DNA of 64,000 nucleotides, taken from NCBI GenBank assembly GCA_030533445.1, contig JARPUW010000258.1, positions 310,001-374,000 of the forward strand, read 5' to 3'. The position numbers and the translations under genes are program-made. The notes under the pieces are model-generated. The model ran no database searches. It was not told the DNA's origin and saw only the letters and a list, made by a program, of their open reading frames with translations. This DNA comes from Cyprinodon diabolis. Taxonomy: Eukaryota > Chordata > Actinopteri > Cyprinodontiformes > Cyprinodontidae. The stretch's first letter is position 1. Every line of letters begins with the position of its first letter. Below, in pieces: positions 48,272 through 60,577 of the stretch.

Positions 48272-51200
48272 GAAAAACATTGATTTAACGATTGGAAAGT
48301 AATCAACTATCATTGACGGGTCTGAACATTTTCTATAAACACAACTCTGTTGGACTTTCAAAATAAGACTCCAGGGACCCTACAAAATAAAAGCCTCTAG
48401 ATTATAGTAATGCATTAATTGATGCAAATGGCTCAACATTATGACCCAAACTCTTCCAGGTTGTTTTTATTAGACTCTAGTGACCTTTTCAAAACACACC
48501 CCAGAGCAAATTTCACAATAAAAGTCTCCCATTTACTCTGTAATACAGCAACTATTCACCTAATAACATGGAAAACCAGTGATTTAACATTTGGAAATGG
48601 ATTCTATATCACTGCTGGGCGTGACCCATCTTTTGATGCACATTCATGATAGACTTTCAAAATAAGACTACAAGGACTCTACAGAATAAAAGCCTCTTCC
48701 TTATACACACTCATACATTCTGGCATATTGCTCATTGCCATTGGTGATTTCATCACTGCAATGGCTCTTAGAAGGCGGGCGGAGCCCGCCAATGGTAACA
48801 GGCGGGCGGAGCCCGCCAAAGGTGATTACATCACTGCAATGGCTCTTAGCAGGCGGGCGGAGCCCGCCATTGGTGATTTCATCACTGCAATGGCTCTTAG
48901 AAGGCGGGCAGAGCCCGCCATTGGTGATTTTTTTCTTCACTGAGATGGCTCCTAGCAGGCGGGCGAAGCCCGCCAACTGGGCTTTACCCACTGTGTTTCA
49001 ATATGGACAACCCATATTACCCTTGTGCATCATACTCTGTGCACGTCTATTTCCCAGATTTCAGCACAAGTGGCACACAGCTCTCTTTGCCCATGAACTT
49101 GCCCTCTTTCCTTCCCTCAGCAGCCCTCAAAGGCGTAAGCAGTTGGTCTGGGGAGCCCCGACGTCACTTGCCAGGGCCGTATTGGCCCGGTTCCCCAGAC
49201 GGGCAGTAGGTGGCCCCCCTCAAAATTTCTTTAGAAATTTTCTAGTTATTATAATTCTCCCGTATACCCAAAACTTCGGCGCGTAACTAGTCCCGCACGG
49301 TTTGGCGGATCGGGCCCAAAGTTGGCACACGCGTCGGGACCAATGGGGTGATGTGTGCTTGTATAAAACTTTCTCATTAGTCCGAAGGTTTGCGAATTAT
49401 TAGCGAAAACGTCGCAAAAAAATCCCATAGGAAATGAATGGGGAGAGGGAAAAAAAAGCATAAAAAACAGCACTTCACTGTGTCGCCATACATTCACCTA
49501 GAAAAACAGTTTGAAGCTCAGTTTGTAGATAAATCCTTCGTCTATTTAAAACTGAAGACGGTATGTTGATAACTGCTACGGTTTTTGTATAATCAGACCT
49601 CAAGCGCCACAAAGTTTTAGCAAAATCCAGCCTGCTAGAGTGGAGCAACTGAAAAGCTAGAGTGTGAGGCAGGCGTTTTTTAAACACAAAAAAACATTTT
49701 AAACTCGCCCTCACGGCCACATATTTATAGCTAGAGTCACCATTTTTGGTCAGTTTGTAGACTGAAATCTCTGGACCCACACGATATCTTCGGAATTACG
49801 GTAGGATTAATACTTTTCCTTAAAAACCCTCCAGACCGACCTAAAGTCGATGAAAATCAGAGCCGTTTTTCATTGGTTTTGGAGCAGAAGAGGGGAGAAA
49901 AACGAATCCGACTATGTGTTTTAAACTCGTCATAAATATTTTTCTGAATGACACACATACACCAAAGTTGGCATAGTTGGAGTCGAAGGATGACTGACGC
50001 TCACGGTGAAAAAATTTTTTGAATAACTCATACGGTTTTTGCTCAGCAGTCGTTTGTTCGGAGGACATTTTAAGCACCTGAAAGCTGAGTGACAGTGACC
50101 TGCTGCAGCTAGCTCAATTAGAAGCTTAGGTGTGATGAAACGTTTTTTCTTTTTCTTTCTCTTCCCATTCAGTTTGTAGATGACCTACAGCCATGAAAGT
50201 TACTCCAATTGAAGACAAGATATAGCTGTCGCTTAGATAAAAAGAATTTTTCAGACACCTTTTACGGTTTTTACTCAGCAGTCGTTTGTTCGGAGGGGTG
50301 CTTTAGCAGCTAAAAGGTGAGTGAGAGTGAGGTCCTGCAGTTCAAACAAAGGGAGGAGCAGGTGGGCCAACCATTTTGTTTGTGCTTCGTTTTGGGTTGT
50401 GAAAGACCTACAGACATGAAGGTTACCCCAGTCTGAGACAAAGGATAGATGTTGCTTTCACTGAAAGAATTTTTCAGATATCTTTTACGGTTTTTGCTCA
50501 GCAGTCGTTTGTTCGGAGGGTAAGCACCTGGAAGCTAGCTGACAGTTAGCTTCTGCAGCAGCCTGCTAGAGTGCAGCTGCTGAAATCTTAGTGTGAGGCG
50601 GCCATTTTTTTAAGATCAAACATCTTATTCTCGCCCTCACGGCCACATATTTGGAGCTACAGTCACCATTTTTGGTCAGTTTGTAGACTGAAACCTCTGG
50701 ACTCACACAATGTCTTCGGAATTACGGTAGGATTAATACTTTTCCTTAAAAACCCTCCAGACCAACCTAAAGTCGATGAGTTTCGGCCTTTCTCCATTCT
50801 TTTTGAGCTGAAGATGGGAGAGAAACGAATCAGACTATGTGTTTTCAAGTCGTCATAAATATTGTTCTGAATGACACACATACACCAAAGTTGGTATACT
50901 TGGAGTCGAAGGATTGCTGATGCTCATGGTGAAAATGTTTTTTGAATAACTCATACGGTTTTTGATCAGTAGTCGTTTGTTTTCGTTGCCGTTCTTCCCA
51001 TACAAAAAAGCCTGGGAAGAAGAAACCAATAGTGAGTGCAGCTGTTGTCTGTGTCAGTGAGAGGCTCGTTAAGCGTTGTCAAGGTTACCAAGCTTCAAAC
51101 AGATTTTACCTCTGCTGTTTTAAACAGCACATATTAATCTAATGGAGGGTGAAAGGACTGATTTAACATTGGGAAATGGATACTATATGACTGCTGTCCA

Positions 51201-51440
51201 TGACACTTCCCTTGCCACTCAGCACTGATAGACTTTCAAAATAAGACTCCAGGGACCCTACAAAATAAAAGCCTCTATATTTTTTACATATATTTATTGC
51301 CCTATATGGCTCAATATTATGACCCAAACTCAACCCCGTTTTAGAGAATAGACTCTAGGAGACTGTTTAAAACACACCCTATAGCAAATTTCAAAATAAA
51401 AGCCTCCCATTTCCGCTTCATCTACTGCCCTAATAACATG
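48272..51440 (+). repeat. Satellite unit 16 (3169 bp)
   Basis: Five palindromes (48740-48974), no H66. Nearly identical to unit 2; differences seen include 'aaaacattg' at its start and 'tttcggcc' near 50782. From 49037 it also matches the segment 6510 bp downstream. Confidence 0.9.
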
Positions 51441-52616
51441 GAAAAAGAGTGATTTAACGATTGGAAAGTAATCAACTATCATTGACGGGTCTGAACATTT
51501 TCTATAAACACAACTCTGTTGGACTTTCAAAATAAGACTCCAGCGACCCTACAAAATAAAAGCCTCTAGATTATACTAATGCATTAATTGATGCAAATGG
51601 CTCAACATTATGACCCAAACTCTTCCAGGTTGTTTTTATTAGACTCTAGTGACCTTTTCAAAACACACCCAGAGCAAATTTCACAATAAAAGTCTCCCAT
51701 TTACTCTGTAATACAGCAAGTATTCACCTAATAACATGGAAAACCAGTGATTTAACATTTGGAAATGGATTCTATATCACTGCTGGGCGTGACCCATCTT
51801 TTGATGCACATTCATGATAGACTTTCAAAATAAGACTACAAGGACTCTACAGAATAAAAGCCTCTTCCTTATACACACTCATACATTCTGGCATATTGCT
51901 CATTGCCATTGGTGATTTCATCACTGCAATGGCTCTTAGAAGGCGGGCGGAGCCCGCCAATGGTAACAGGCGGGCGGAGCCCGCCAAAGGTGATTACATC
52001 ACTGCAATGGCTCTTAGCAGGCGGGCAGAGCCCGCCATTGGTGATTTCATCACTGCAATGGCTATTAGAAGGCGGGCAGAGCCCGCCATTGGTGATTTTT
52101 TTCTTCACTGAGATGGCTCCTAGCAGGCGGGCGAAGCCCGCCAACTGGGCTTTACCCACTGCGGTTCAATATGGACAACCCATATTACCCTTGTGCATCA
52201 TACGCTGTGCACGTCTATTTCCCAGATTTCAGCACAAGTGGCACACAGCTCTCTTTGCCCATGACCTAGCCCTCTTTCCTTCCCTCAGCAGCCCTCTAAG
52301 GCGTAAGCAGTTGGTCTGGGGAGCCCCGACGTCACTGGCCAGGGCCGTATTGGCCCGGTTCCCCATACGGGCAGTAGGTGGCCCCCCTCAAAATTTCTTT
52401 AGAAATTTTCTAGTTGGGGGGCCACATGCCGAAGGCATGGCCCACCTACTACTATTGCACATATTTATTCCGCGTATTATTGGGGGGCCACATGCCGAAG
52501 GCATGGCCCACCTACTACTATTGCACATATTTATTCCGCGTATTATTATTGGGGGGCCACATGCCGAAGGCATGGCCCACCTACTACTATTGCACATATT
52601 TATTCCGCGTATTATT
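49037..52616 (+). repeat. 3580-bp segment duplicated 6510 bp downstream (copy 1, lacks transposon)
   Basis: It matches 55547-60376 once the 1250-bp insertion is removed. Private variants shared by the two copies are 'tttcggcc' (50782/57292), 'cagcaagtattc' (51715/59475), 'gctattag' (52061/59821) and 'ccccatacgg' (52361/60121). The segment begins inside block C of unit 16 and ends at the H66 array of unit 17. Confidence 0.88.
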
Positions 52617-54809
52617 ATTATAATTCTCCCGTATACCCAAAACTTCGGCGCGTAACTAGTCCCGCACGGTTTGGCGGATCGGGCCCAAAGTTGGCACACG
52701 CGTCGGGACCAATGGGGTGATGTGTGCTTGTATAAAACTTTCTCATTAGTCCGAAGGTTTGCGAATTATTAGCGAAAACGTCGCAAAAAAATCCCATAGG
52801 AAATGAATGGGGAGAGGGAAAAAAAAGCATAAAAAACAGCGCTTCACTGTGTCGGCATACATTCACCTAGAAAAACAGTTTAAAGCTCAGTTTGTAGATA
52901 AATCCTTCGTCTATTTAAAACTGAAGACGGTATGTTGATAACTGCTATGGTTTTTGTATAATCAGACCTCAAGCGCCACAAAGTTTTAGCAAAATCCAGC
53001 CTGCTAGAGTGGAGCAACTGAAAAGCTAGAGTGTGAGGCAGGCGTTTTTTAAACACAAAAAAACATTTTAAACTCGCCCTCACGGCCACATATTTATAGC
53101 TAGAGTCACCATTTTTGGTCAGTTTGTAGACTGAAATCTCTGGACCCACACAATATCTTCGGAATTACGGTAGGATTAATACTTTTCCTTAAAAACCCTC
53201 CAGACCGACCTAAAGTCGATGAAAATCAGAGCCGTTTTTCATTGGTTTTGGAGCAGAAGAGGGGAGAAAAACGAATCCGACTATGTGTTTTAAACTCGTC
53301 ATAAATATTTTTCTGAATGACACACATACACCAAAGTTGGCATAGTTGGAGTCGAAGGATGACTGACGCTCACGGTGAAAAAATTTTTTGAATAACTCAT
53401 ACGGTTTTTGCTCAGCAGTCGTTTGTTCGGAGGACATTTTAAGCACCTGAAAGCTGAGTGACAGTGACCTGCTGCAGCTAGCTCAATTAGAAGCTTAGGT
53501 GTGATGAAACGTTTTTTCTTTTTCTTTCTCTTCCCATTCAGTTTGTAGATGACCTACAGCCATGAAAGTTACTCCAATTGAAGACAAGATATAGCTGTCG
53601 CTTAGATAAAAAGAATTTTTCAGACACCTTTTACGGTTTTTACTCAGCAGTCGTTTGTTCGGAGGGGTGCTTTAGCAGCTAAAAGGTGAGTGAGAGTGAG
53701 GTCCTGCAGTTCAAACAAAGGGAGGAGCAGGTGGGCCAACCATTTTGTTTGTGCTTCGTTTTGGGTTGTGAAAGACCTACAGACATGAAGGTTACCCCAG
53801 TCTGAGACAAAGGATAGATGTTGCTTTCACTGAAAGAATTTTTCAGATATCTTTTACGGTTTTTGCTCAGCAGTCGTTTGTTCGGAGGGTAAGCACCTGG
53901 AAGCTAGCTGACAGTTAGCTTCTGCAGCAGCCTGCTAGAGTGCAGCTGCTGAAATCTTAGTGTGAGGCGGCCATTTTTTTAAGATCAAACATCTTATTCT
54001 CGCCCTCACGGCCACATATTTGGAGCTACAGTCACCATTTTTGGTCAGTTTGTAGACTGAAACCTCTGGACTCACACAATGTCTTCGGAATTATGGTAGG
54101 ATTAATACTTTTCCTTAAAAACCCTCCAGACCAACCTAAAGTCGATGAGTTTCAGCCTTTCTCCATTCTTTTTGAGCTGAAGATGGGAGAGAAACGAATC
54201 AGACTATGTGTTTTCAAGTCGTCATAAATATTGTTCTGAATGACACACATACACCAAAGTTGGTATACTTGGAGTCGAAGGATTGCTGATGCTCATGGTG
54301 AAAATGTTTTTTGAATAACTCATACGGTTTTTGATCAGTAGTCGTTTGTTTTCGTTGCCGTTCTTCCCATACAAAAAAGCCTGGGAAGAAGAAACCAATA
54401 GTGAGTGCAGCTGTTGTCTGTGTCAGTGAGAGGCTCGTTAAGCGTTGTCAAGGTTACCAAGCTTCAAACAGATTTTACCTCTGCTGTTTTAAACAGCACA
54501 TATTAATCTAATGGAGGGTGAAAGGACTGATTTAACATTGGGAAATGGATACTATATGACTGCTGTCCATGACACTTCCCTTGCCACTCAGCACTGATAG
54601 ACTTTCAAAATAAGACTCCAGGGACCCTACAAAATAAAAGCCTCTATATTTTTTACATATATTTATTGCCCTATATGGCTCAATATTATGACCCAAACTC
54701 AACCCCGTTTTAGAGAATAGACTCTAGGAGACTGTTTAAAACACACCCTATAGCAAATTTCAAAATAAAAGCCTCCCATTTCCGCTTCATCTACTGCCCT
54801 AATAACATG
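51441..54809 (+). repeat. Satellite unit 17 (3369 bp)
   Basis: Five palindromes (51908-52142), two with loop AGA, and three H66 copies (52416-52616). It contains the intact target site of the transposon at about 51574. CpG-type changes are 'gctatggttt' (52946) and 'ttatggtagg' (54093). Confidence 0.9.
52416..52616 (+). repeat. H66 array, 3 copies (unit 17)
   Basis: Copies start at 52416, 52482 and 52551 (periods 66, 69). The order is the same as in unit 3 and as in the first part of the unit 19 array. Confidence 0.93.
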
Positions 54810-57800
54810 GAAAAAGAGTGATTTAACGATTGGAAAGTAATCAACTATCATTGACGGGTCTGAACATTTTCTATAAACACAACTCTGTTGGACTTTCAAA
54901 ATAAGACTCCAGCGACCCTACAAAATAAAAGCCTCTAGATTATACTAATGCATTAATTGATGCAAATGGCTCAACATTATGACCCAAACTCTTCCAGGTT
55001 GTTTTTATTAGACTCTAGTGACCTTTTCAAAACACACCCAGAGCAAATTTCACAATAAAAGTCTCCCATTTACTCTGTAATACAGCAACTATTCACCTAA
55101 TAACATGGAAAACCAGTGATTTAACATTTGGAAATTGATTCTATATAACTGCTGGGCATGACCCATCTTTAGATGCACTTCCATGATAGACTTTCAAAAT
55201 AAGACTCCAGGGACTCTACAGAATAAAAGCCTCTTCCTTATACACACTCATACATTCTGGCATATTGCTCATTGCCATTTGTAATTTCATCACTGCAATG
55301 GCTCTTAGAAGGCGGGCGGAGCCCGCCATTGGTGATTTCATCACTGCAATGGCTCTTAGAAGGCGGGCGGAGCCCGCCATTGGTGATTTCATCACTGCAA
55401 TGGCTCTTAGCAGGCGGGCAGAGCCCGCCATTGGTGATTTTTTTCATCGCTGCAAGGGCTCCTAGCAGGCGGGCGGAGCCCACCAACTGAGCTTTACCCA
55501 CTGCGGTTCAATATGGACAACCCATATTACCCTTTTGCATCATACGCTGTGCACGTCTATTTCCCAGATTTCAGCACAAGTGGCACACAGCTCTCTTTGC
55601 CCATGAACTTGCCCTCTTTCCTTCCCTCAGCAGCCCTCAAAGGCGTAAGCAGTTGGTCTGGGGAGCCCCGACGTCACTTGCCAGGGCCGTATTGGCCCGG
55701 TTCCCCAGACGGGCAGTAGGTGGCCCCCCTCAAAATTTCTTTAGAAATTTTCTAGTTATTATAATTCTCCCGTATACCCAAAACTTCGGCGCGTAACTAG
55801 TCCCGCACGGTTTGGCGGATCGGGCCCAAAGTTGGCACACGCGTCGGGACCAATGGGGTGATGTGTGCTTGTATAAAACTTTCTCATTAGTCCGAAGGTT
55901 TGCGAATTATTAGCGAAAACGTCGCAAAAAAATCCCATAGGAAATGAATGGGGAGAGGGAAAAAAAAGCATAAAAAACAGCACTTCACTGTGTCGCCATA
56001 CATTCACCTAGAAAAACAGTTTGAAGCTCAGTTTGTAGATAAATCCTTCGTCTATTTAAAACTGAAGACGGTATGTTGATAACTGCTACGGTTTTTGTAT
56101 AATCAGACCTCAAGCGCCACAAAGTTTTAGCAAAATCCAGCCTGCTAGAGTGGAGCAACTGAAAAGCTAGAGTGTGAGGCAGGCGTTTTTTAAACACAAA
56201 AAAACATTTTAAACTCGCCCTCACGGCCACATATTTATAGCTAGAGTCACCATTTTTGGTCAGTTTGTAGACTGAAATCTCTGGACCCACACGATATCTT
56301 CGGAATTACGGTAGGATTAATACTTTTCCTTAAAAACCCTCCAGACCGACCTAAAGTCGATGAAAATCAGAGCCGTTTTTCATTGGTTTTGGAGCAGAAG
56401 AGGGGAGAAAAACGAATCCGACTATGTGTTTTAAACTCGTCATAAATATTTTTCTGAATGACACACATACACCAAAGTTGGCATAGTTGGAGTCGAAGGA
56501 TGACTGACGCTCACGGTGAAAAAATTTTTTGAATAACTCATACGGTTTTTGCTCAGCAGTCGTTTGTTCGGAGGACATTTTAAGCACCTGAAAGCTGAGT
56601 GACAGTGACCTGCTGCAGCTAGCTCAATTAGAAGCTTAGGTGTGATGAAACGTTTTTTCTTTTTCTTTCTCTTCCCATTCAGTTTGTAGATGACCTACAG
56701 CCATGAAAGTTACTCCAATTGAAGACAAGATATAGCTGTCGCTTAGATAAAAAGAATTTTTCAGACACCTTTTACGGTTTTTACTCAGCAGTCGTTTGTT
56801 CGGAGGGGTGCTTTAGCAGCTAAAAGGTGAGTGAGAGTGAGGTCCTGCAGTTCAAACAAAGGGAGGAGCAGGTGGGCCAACCATTTTGTTTGTGCTTCGT
56901 TTTGGGTTGTGAAAGACCTACAGACATGAAGGTTACCCCAGTCTGAGACAAAGGATAGATGTTGCTTTCACTGAAAGAATTTTTCAGATATCTTTTACGG
57001 TTTTTGCTCAGCAGTCGTTTGTTCGGAGGGTAAGCACCTGGAAGCTAGCTGACAGTTAGCTTCTGCAGCAGCCTGCTAGAGTGCAGCTGCTGAAATCTTA
57101 GTGTGAGGCGGCCATTTTTTTAAGATCAAACATCTTATTCTCGCCCTCACGGCCACATATTTGGAGCTACAGTCACCATTTTTGGTCAGTTTGTAGACTG
57201 AAACCTCTGGACTCACACAATGTCTTCGGAATTACGGTAGGATTAATACTTTTCCTTAAAAACCCTCCAGACCAACCTAAAGTCGATGAGTTTCGGCCTT
57301 TCTCCATTCTTTTTGAGCTGAAGATGGGAGAGAAACGAATCAGACTATGTGTTTTCAAGTCGTCATAAATATTGTTCTGAATGACACACATACACCAAAG
57401 TTGGTATACTTGGAGTCGAAGGATTGCTGATGCTCATGGTGAAAATGTTTTTTGAATAACTCATACGGTTTTTGATCAGTAGTCGTTTGTTTTCGTTGCC
57501 GTTCTTCCCATACAAAAAAGCCTGGGAAGAAGAAACCAATAGTGAGTGCAGCTGTTGTCTGTGTCAGTGAGAGGCTCGTTAAGCGTTGTCAAGGTTACCA
57601 AGCTTCAAACAGATTTTACCTCTGCTGTTTTAAACAGCACATATTAATCTAATGGAGGGTGAAAGGACTGATTTAACATTGGGAAATGGATACTATATGA
57701 CTGCTGTCCATGACACTTCCCTTGCCACTCAGCACTGATAGACTTTCAAAATAAGACTCCAGGGACCCTACAAAATAAAAGCCTCTATATTTTTTACATA

Positions 57801-57950
57801 TATTTATTGCCCTATATGGCTCAATATTATGACCCAAACTCAACCCCGTTTTAGAGAATAGACTCTAGGAGACTGTTTAAAACACACCCTATAGCAAATT
57901 TCAAAATAAAAGCCTCCCATTTCCGCTTCATCTACTGCCCTAATAACATG
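54810..57950 (+). repeat. Satellite unit 18 (3141 bp)
   Basis: The shortest unit. Four regular 51-bp palindromes (55277-55484), no H66. It switches from a unit-3-like left part to a unit-16-like right part near 55547. Confidence 0.9.
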
Positions 57951-58083
57951 GAAAAAGAGTGATTTAACGATTGGAAAGTAATCAACTATCATTGACGGGT
58001 CTGAACATTTTCTATAAACACAACTCTGTTGGACTTTCAAAATAAGACTCCAGCGACCCTACAAAATAAAAGCCTCTAGATTA

Positions 58084-58085
58084 TA
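58084..58085. other. TA target-site duplication, left
   Basis: The TA lies before the element; the other copy is at 59334-59335. The uninterrupted site at about 51574 has a single TA in the same context, as expected for Tc1/mariner insertion. Confidence 0.95.
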
Positions 58086-58114
58086 CACTATATTGCCAAA
58101 AGTATTTGCTCACC
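58086..58114 (+). repeat. Tc1-like terminal inverted repeat, left (29 bp)
   Basis: The reverse complement of the right end matches base for base over 29 bp; the next base differs. A further inverted repeat ATTGGAA/TTCCAAT lies just inside, at 58125-58145. Confidence 0.95.
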
Positions 58115-58165
58115 CATCCAAATTATTGGAATCAGGTGTTCCAATCACTTCCATGGCCACAGGTG

Positions 58166-58171
58166 TATAAA
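58166..58171 (+). promoter_or_regulatory. TATA-like box of the transposase gene
   Basis: TATAAA lies 54 bp before the chosen start codon, inside the element and just after the left end. The spacing suits a short 5' leader. No expression evidence is available from sequence. Confidence 0.45.
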
Positions 58172-58219
58172 TTCAAGCACCTAGGCATGCAGACTGTTTT
58201 TACAAACATTTGTGAAAGA

Positions 58220-59251
58220 ATGGGTCGCTCTCAGGAGCTCAGTGAATTCCAGCGTGGAACTGTGATAGGATGCCACCTGTGCAACAAATCCAGTCGTGAA
58301 ATTTCCTCGCTCCTAAATATTCCACAGTCAACTGTCAGCTGTATTATAAGAAAATGGAAGTGTTTGGGAACGACAGCAACTCAGCCACGAAGTGGTAGGC
58401 CACGTAAACTGACGGAGCGGGGTCAGCGGATGCTGAAGCGCATAGTGCGAAGAGGTCGCCAACTTTCTGCAGAGTCAATCACTACAGACCTCCAAACTTC
58501 ATGTGGCCTTCAGATTAGCTCAAGAACAGTGCGCAGAGAGCTTCATGGAATGGGTTTCCATGGTCGAGCAGCTGCATCCAAGCCATACATAACCAAGTGC
58601 AATGCAAAGCGTCGGATGCGGTGGTGTAAAGCACGCCGCCACTGGACTCTAGAGCAGTGGAGACGCGTTCTCTGGAGTGACGAATCGCGCTTCTCCATCT
58701 GGCAATCTGATGGACGGGTCTGGGTTTGGCGGTTGCCAGGAGAACGGTACTTGTCTGACTGCATTGTGCCAAGTGTAAAGTTTGGTGGAGGGGGGATTAT
58801 GGTGTGGGGTTGTTTTTCAGGAGCTGGGCTTGGCCCCTTAGTTCCAGTGAAAGGAACTCTGAATGCTTCAGCATACCAAGACATTTTGGACAATTCCATG
58901 CTCCCAACTTTGTGGGAACAGTTTGGAGCTGGCCCCTTCCTCTTCCAACATGACTGTGCACCAGTGCACAAAGCAAGGTCCATAAAGACATGGATGACAG
59001 AGTCTGGTGTGGATGAACTTGACTGGCCTGCACAGAGTCCTGACCTCAACCCGATAGAACACCTTTGGGATGAATTAGAGCGGAGACTGAGAGCCAGGCC
59101 TTCTCGTCCAACATCAGTGTGCGACCTCACAAATGCGCTTCTGGAAGAATGGTCAAAAATTCCCATAAACACACTCCTAAACCTTGTGGACAGCCTTCCC
59201 AGAAGAGTTGAAGCTGTTCTAGCTGCAAAGGGTGGACCGACGTCATATTGA
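58220..59251 (+). CDS. Tc1-like transposase, DD34E, intact (343 aa)
   Basis: This enzyme binds the terminal repeats and cuts and joins the element at TA sites. Reading from the chosen start, residues 1-47 form the first helix-turn-helix (ending in VSCIIRKWK). A GRPR hook is at 59-62, and a second DNA-binding helix region at about 68-115 is rich in Arg and Lys. The catalytic domain spans about 148-285 with D154 (LWSDESRF), D245 (QHDCAPVH) and E280 (NPIEHLWDE). There are 34 residues between the last two, the Tc1 signature. The glycine-rich box [12 protein letters not shown] is at 189-200. The frame is open further upstream to 58106, but the family starts at [10 protein letters not shown] and is about 340 residues long, so the ATG at 58220 was chosen. 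No stop, frameshift or lost catalytic residue is visible. The stop codon is 53 bp before the right terminal repeat. Confidence 0.95.
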   Translation: MGRSQELSEFQRGTVIGCHLCNKSSREISSLLNIPQSTVSCIIRKWKCLGTTATQPRSGRPRKLTERGQRMLKRIVRRGRQLSAESITTDLQTSCGLQISSRTVRRELHGMGFHGRAAASKPYITKCNAKRRMRWCKARRHWTLEQWRRVLWSDESRFSIWQSDGRVWVWRLPGERYLSDCIVPSVKFGGGGIMVWGCFSGAGLGPLVPVKGTLNASAYQDILDNSMLPTLWEQFGAGPFLFQHDCAPVHKARSIKTWMTESGVDELDWPAQSPDLNPIEHLWDELERRLRARPSRPTSVCDLTNALLEEWSKIPINTLLNLVDSLPRRVEAVLAAKGGPTSY

Positions 59252-59304
59252 ACCCTATGGATTAGGAACGGGATGTCACTTAAGCTCATATGTGAGTCAA
59301 GGCA

Positions 59305-59333
59305 GGTGAGCAAATACTTTTGGCAATATAGTG
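59305..59333 (-). repeat. Tc1-like terminal inverted repeat, right (29 bp)
   Basis: Ends ...TTTTGGCAATATAGTG, the perfect inverse of the left end. Confidence 0.95.
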
Positions 59334-59335
59334 TA
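59334..59335. other. TA target-site duplication, right
   Basis: The second TA of the pair, followed by 'ctaatgcattaattg' of block A. Confidence 0.95.
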
Positions 59336-60175
59336 CTAATGCATTAATTGATGCAAATGGCTCAACATTATGACCCAAACTCTTCCAGGTTGTTTTTATT
59401 AGACTCTAGTGACCTTTTCAAAACACACCCAGAGCAAATTTCACAATAAAAGTCTCCCATTTACTCTGTAATACAGCAAGTATTCACCTAATAACATGGA
59501 AAACCAGTGATTTAACATTTGGAAATGGATTCTATATCACTGCTGGGCGTGACCCATCTTTTGATGCACATTCATGATAGACTTTCAAAATAAGACTACA
59601 AGGACTCTACAGAATAAAAGCCTCTTCCTTATACACACTCATACATTCTGGCATATTGCTCATTGCCATTGGTGATTTCATCACTGCAATGGCTCTTAGA
59701 AGGCGGGCGGAGCCCGCCAATGGTAACAGGCGGGCGGAGCCCGCCAAAGGTGATTACATCACTGCAATGGCTCTTAGCAGGCGGGCAGAGCCCGCCATTG
59801 GTGATTTCATCACTGCAATGGCTATTAGAAGGCGGGCAGAGCCCGCCATTGGTGATTTTTTTCTTCACTGAGATGGCTCCTAGCAGGCGGGCGAAGCCCG
59901 CCAACTGGGCTTTACCCACTGCGGTTCAATATGGACAACCCATATTACCCTTGTGCATCATACGCTGTGCACGTCTATTTCCCAGATTTCAGCACAAGTG
60001 GCACACAGCTCTCTTTGCCCATGACCTAGCCCTCTTTCCTTCCCTCAGCAGCCCTCTAAGGCGTAAGCAGTTGGTCTGGGGAGCCCCGACGTCACTGGCC
60101 AGGGCCGTATTGGCCCGGTTCCCCATACGGGCAGTAGGTGGCCCCCCTCAAAATTTCTTTAGAAATTTTCTAGTT

Positions 60176-60577
60176 GGGGGGCCACATGCCGAAGGCATGG
60201 CCCACCTACTACTATTGCACATATTTATTCCGCGTATTATTGGGGGGCCACATGCCGAAGGCATGGCCCACCTACTACTATTGCACATATTTATTCCGCG
60301 TATTATTATTGGGGGGCCACATGCCGAAGGCATGGCCCACCTACTACTATTGCACATATTTATTCCGCGTATTATTGGGGGGCCACATGCCGAAGGCATG
60401 GCCCACCTACTACTATTGCACATATTTATTCCGCGTATTATTGGGGGGCCACATGCCGAAGGCATGGCCCACCTACTACTATTGCACATATTTATTCCGC
60501 GTATTATTATTGGGGGGCCACATGCCGAAGGCATGGCCCACCTACTACTATTGCACATATTTATTCCGCGTATTATT
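60176..60577 (+). repeat. H66 array, 6 copies (unit 19)
   Basis: Copies start at 60176, 60242, 60311, 60377, 60443 and 60512 (periods 66, 69, 66, 66, 69). This reads as two successive three-copy arrays of the 66/69 pattern. The left flank is unit-17-like and the right flank unit-8-like, so an exchange joining two arrays is likely. Confidence 0.93.

Larger units (their letters stand above)
58086..59333 (+). mobile_element. Complete Tc1-like transposon (1248 bp)
   Basis: The element has 29-bp perfect terminal inverted repeats beginning CACTATATTGCCAAAAGTAT, an intact transposase gene and a TA dinucleotide on each side. The empty target site in the sister segment (about 51574, 'gattatactaatg') fixes both ends to the base. 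The short inverted repeats differ from the long, doubly repeated ends of Sleeping Beauty-type salmonid elements. They fit the short-ended fish Tc1 group that includes Passport-like elements, though I cannot name the subfamily. It moves by DDE cut-and-paste transposition in the nucleus. It is the only foreign insertion in the window. With open frame and ends complete, it may be mobile or only recently silenced. Confidence 0.96.
55547..60376 (+). repeat. 3580-bp segment, copy 2, carrying the Tc1-like insertion
   Basis: Same landmarks as copy 1. The offset is 6510 before the insertion and 7760 after it, so the insertion accounts for exactly 1250 bp (a 1248-bp element plus one extra TA). Confidence 0.88.

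Noticed and set aside
58106..58219. Longer amino-terminal form of the transposase starting at 58106
   Set aside because: The extra 38 codons start within the terminal repeat, include the TATA-like box and have no counterpart in Tc1 transposases, which begin at the [14 protein letters not shown] start.
58543..59313. 256-codon frame on the minus strand inside the transposon
   Set aside because: It is antisense to the transposase and its translation is the shadow of that gene. It also overlaps the right terminal repeat.
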